Below are positions 60,655-64,000 of a stretch of DNA of 64,000 nucleotides, one piece after another. The DNA lies in assembly GCA_022747635.1 (NCBI GenBank), contig JAKTNV010000014.1:13051110-13115109 (forward strand), read 5' to 3'. The DNA comes from Hetaerina americana. Its lineage: Eukaryota; Arthropoda; Insecta; Odonata; Calopterygidae. A program made the translations under genes and the position numbers. Numbering within the stretch: position 1 is the stretch's first letter; every line of letters starts with the position of its first letter. The notes beneath the pieces are model-generated. The model saw only the letters and a program-made list of their open reading frames with translations. It was not told where the DNA came from and did not search any database.

Positions 60655-60745
60655 GCTGATTAGCCATAAGACTGGGCAACTCAAACAACGGGCCGCGGGC
60701 CTAATCAGACTCTAAAAGTCGCTGAATGCGGCCCGTAAAATTCAT
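60655..60745. mobile_element. Possible hAT-like transposon end
   Basis: GGGCAACTCAAACAACGGG, then CCGCGGGCCTAATCAGACTC and GCGGCCCGTAAA resemble the GGGCCGCGGGCC ends of some hAT elements. No matching opposite end or transposase was found. Confidence 0.25.
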
Positions 60746-62925
60746 TTAGTATTTGCTATTTTACGATTCTCATTAATTACTGCCATTAATCAGGTACGCC
60801 TAGTAGACACAACTTTGCCAATGAGAGTTGGAGTTAATTTATTTTGGGGATTCAAGACGAAAAAGGCTAACAGATTTTGATTAAGTGAGCATGGAATTAA
60901 AGACATAAATGACTGAATTATTGATGAATGGAAGTATTTTTATTGCCCAACAAGTATATTACTTTTCCACGGACTGTTGGATCTGTTGGACGTGCATGGT
61001 TCTATTACAATATTTGGGCACCACCGAAGACCCTAATAATGCAAATAATTCCTTTCGCAGTCATTAACTCTTTCGGACGACGCCGACCGAAATATGAAAT
61101 ATGTACGTCAGGCAGGGCCGCCTTGCTAGTAAAACATATCCATGAAACGAGCCGCCTATCGCACAGAATCCACACCCATATAATATATAGACTTTCAAAC
61201 ACTGGCGGATCCTTAAAAAGCGAGATAAGCCGGCTCAAATTTTACGGCGCATACACCCACGAATAGAAGCTGCGCCGTCGCTCCACAGAAGGAGATCCGC
61301 CTCGTCTTACTTTTTGTCTCAGCTGAGTGTTTTCTACAAGAACTACTATGTGGACCTTCTAAATGATTCATTCTCGGGTCATTCTAAATAAAAAATATCC
61401 ATGGAGTGTAAACATGCAATGCCTCCCTTTGCCCGTTCAAACGATCTCTTTGCTCTCTGGAACATTAAGCCACTCTTTCCTTGCGAGTTCCCGGGTGAAG
61501 CAGGAAATTCGGTTCCTGTGGCGACCCACGCGAGCGTGAGCGGCGAATGACCTTGCCGAGGTCCACGAGGAGCGACGCTAGGAATTCCCCACCGCACCAA
61601 GAAAACTGCCCGTGAGAAAAAAATCAGACTGCGTGACCCATTCCCCTGCTAAAAAGCCTTTTCACTTTTCGTTCTCCTTTGCCAAAGGTCACCGCGAGGA
61701 AAGCGATGACTCTAGTCTCCCTTAGATCACCTTTGTGTCGGGTGGAGCGGAAGTTGTTGCGTCATGGGTGGCAATTTTCTAAATTACCTCCCGCCCGCAT
61801 TTTCTTCCATCCGTGACCTGAAAGGCGTTGCCTTCGATGGAAACTCATGTGACTTCTCCCTTGACGCTTCTGTGCTAATAGATATGTGATGGATTCATCA
61901 TTCGGGTTCGGCCGCTTTGTCATTGTTTCCGTTATGACCCGAACGAGCTTCAGAAGCGAATCACTTACGTCGTGCACCGCATGAAAAATATACTATCTTA
62001 ACTTCCTCCTGTGATTAACATTTCTCGAATAGCATTCTCGAACGATCAACGACGAAGTCCCACCTGAGGGGCCTTAGAATAACTTCACATCGTCATTCGT
62101 TTGCCTCGCTATGGTTTTCCTCGCTCAGAATGCGGTGGAATCTCGCTTCTGAAGAACTTCCTGGATTATTAGCAGCAGATTAACGGAAATAAATTCCCAA
62201 ATCGGAGCTATCGAGGGTATTTTAAGTATTGTATGCGTCGCTCGTGGAGATCCACCGTTACAACATCGGGAAATAGGGAGGCGAAATCACTAAATTCTGC
62301 CCTTCGAAACGAGGTGACTCAACGAGTGGCAAGAGAACCAGTTTCTCGTTCCGAGAAAATAGGCATCGTCGACTCTCGTGAGTCACTTTGGTCTCGGTCG
62401 AAGGGATACCGCCCCAGACTCTGAAAAGCGTTTCATTGCAACCTCTTCGTCAATTAACTGGGCGAAATGTTCTCAAGGCTGCACGGATGAAAGGATTGGT
62501 TCTCCTCCCGATATGAGGCGTGGGATTTTATTTACTATTCTCGTGCTTCATATAATCCACGCGTCTTGAGTGTTTTTAGAAGCATTAAGCTGTAGTATCG
62601 GCAATTCGACATGACGCGTTCGACATCAATAAAATTTTATTTTTGAGTGGTTTAAACATGAACAATTGTTGACATTGTTGCAAAGTAAAAAAGTCAAAAA
62701 ACATTAATTAAAAATACAGTAATTGTGACGATGCAAAAATAATTTTTGGAGATTCGTGATAAGAATGCAGATGAAACTTCCCGTTTTGTGATGCCCCTCA
62801 ATCATTGCGATTATAAGCTAATAAATGCGACCTCTTGGTTCTCTCGAATGAGCTTACGCTTGGACGTTCATTTGGAACAAGGATGAGCTTCAACTACGAA
62901 CAAAATAGTCAGAAACAGCACATTC
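60746..62925. other. CpG-rich stretch without recognised genes
   Basis: Many stop-free stretches arise from the higher GC content, such as 60,928-61,266 plus and 62,233-62,424 plus. None has a known motif or convincing splice context. Confidence 0.5.
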
Positions 62926-62929
62926 ATAG

Positions 62930-63835
62930 ATAAATGTTGGGCTAATATAGTATTCAACCAATTCTCATTCAAACAATATTCCGATTCAAAATTGGTGCGA
63001 AGAATGGGGGCTTGAATTAAGTAAATACGAAAAAATGTACCGTCATGCATTTCTTAAACAATAGAAATCACAACTAAACTTTACCAACTTACACGTTCGG
63101 AGGTCTTCGTATGAGTGCCGTGGATAAAGTAAAATACTTAGGGGTCACCATTGCATAGGATCATTTTTGGGGAAAACACATACGCACGACTTGAGGAGGG
63201 GCGCCAAAAAAGGCTGGCATTCGTCAAACGTATAGTCGGAAGGTGAAGTGACGAAAAAGTGATGGAAACGTGCTATTTATCTTTAGTGAGGCCTCACGTT
63301 GAGTATGCAGCGAGCTTTTGGGATTATTTAAAAAAAAAACCTTTATTACAGAATTAAATAGGGTCCAGAGAAAAGCCAATGGGCTCGTTTAAACTCTTAC
63401 CAAAGGACACAAAGCACCACACGTTTAATACAGAATCTGGGGTGGGAACCTTGAGATATGCGAAGACTTAGGGCTATATTAAACTTACTACAAAGATATA
63501 AAGCGTGTGGTTTCGCATCCGACATTGGAGATATAATTAGGCCCCCTAATTGCATTTGAAGGGCCGACCATTGCCACAAAATTGAACAAAATTGCCATAA
63601 AATTATATTGTCGAACTGATAGATTCAAGTATTCTTTTTTCCCGCGCACTATTCGCGAAAACAATCAAAGGGGGCACACTTAAGAAAATAATAGGTACAC
63701 GCTTTCGAAAAAAGGGGTATACAAGATTCAAATACCACAGAATGCTATATCAGTAAATACACTATATAAATTCAAATCTGGCATTCTAACGTCCCCCGCC
63801 GTGTGGCCTTCAGCCAGGTGGTGTAGGTGAAGTTA
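62930..63835 (+). pseudogene. 3' end of a jockey/CR1-like LINE reverse transcriptase, decayed
   Basis: In changing plus frames one reads VDKVKYLGVTIA, VRPHVEYAASFWD, LNRVQRKANG, DMRRLRAILNLLQRYKACG and LYKFKSGILTS. These are, in order, the usual C-terminal landmarks of LINE reverse transcriptases. Frameshifts and stops are numerous. It is 5'-truncated, as is common for LINE copies. Confidence 0.8.
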
Positions 63836-64000
63836 CATAAAGCCTATTGTATTTGGGAGTTGTCCGTTCGGAATTCGTAGAATACTAACCGGTAGTAAGT
63901 GCCTGAATTGCATGCTTGCCTGCTCTCTTTTAACGTATTTTTTGTCCTCTTAGTTTAGGTATGGGAATAGCTGCTAACCATGTAACACTCGTAATATATG

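Overview
This is a eukaryotic window, almost certainly from an arthropod and most likely an insect. It has long AT-rich introns, GT-AG splice sites, many (TA)n tracts, tRNA-derived SINEs, several mariner copies, LINE and Penelope-like debris, and an insect-type gelsolin. Nothing looks prokaryotic. No tRNA, rRNA or CRISPR locus is supported.

Two genes can be read, both on the minus strand and head to tail. Gelsolin (six gelsolin repeats, no villin headpiece) is resolved into 17 coding exons from about 42,502 down to a stop at 17,360. All splice phases agree and give about 737 residues. Only the first coding exon (the start of repeat G1) was not found. Downstream lies an Aster/GRAMD1-type gene, with exons from about 12,726 down to 1,363. 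It encodes an acidic linker, the sterol-binding ASTER (VASt) domain, a basic stretch and one membrane segment, and its 3' end runs out of the window. No GRAM domain was found for it. Each gene holds one very small in-frame exon (15 nt and 27 nt) that looks like an optional cassette.

Base composition divides the window. Positions 1 to about 12.86 kb and about 16.5 to 43.4 kb are strongly CpG-poor. About 12.86 to 15.9 kb and 43.4 to 64 kb are CpG-rich. The two readable genes fill the CpG-poor zones, and the CpG-rich zones lie just upstream of their 5' ends. This fits gene-body methylation with unmethylated promoter/intergenic DNA. One SINE family occurs in both kinds of zone and has lost its CpGs only in the gene bodies. 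A CpG-rich palindromic SINE array in a gelsolin intron stands out as a probable recent insertion.

The rest is repeats. There are three mariner copies with recognisable terminal repeats (14.7, 50.3 and 52.6 kb), two older mariner relics (19.8 and 47.5 kb) and at least two SINE families. A 5'-truncated, inverted Penelope-like copy (52.0-54.1 kb) carries one of the mariners inside it. Foldback hairpins at 13.6 and 43.9 kb share a core with that element's 3' end. LINE fragments lie at 56.9 and 62.9-63.8 kb. From 43.5 to 64 kb I see no confident cellular gene.
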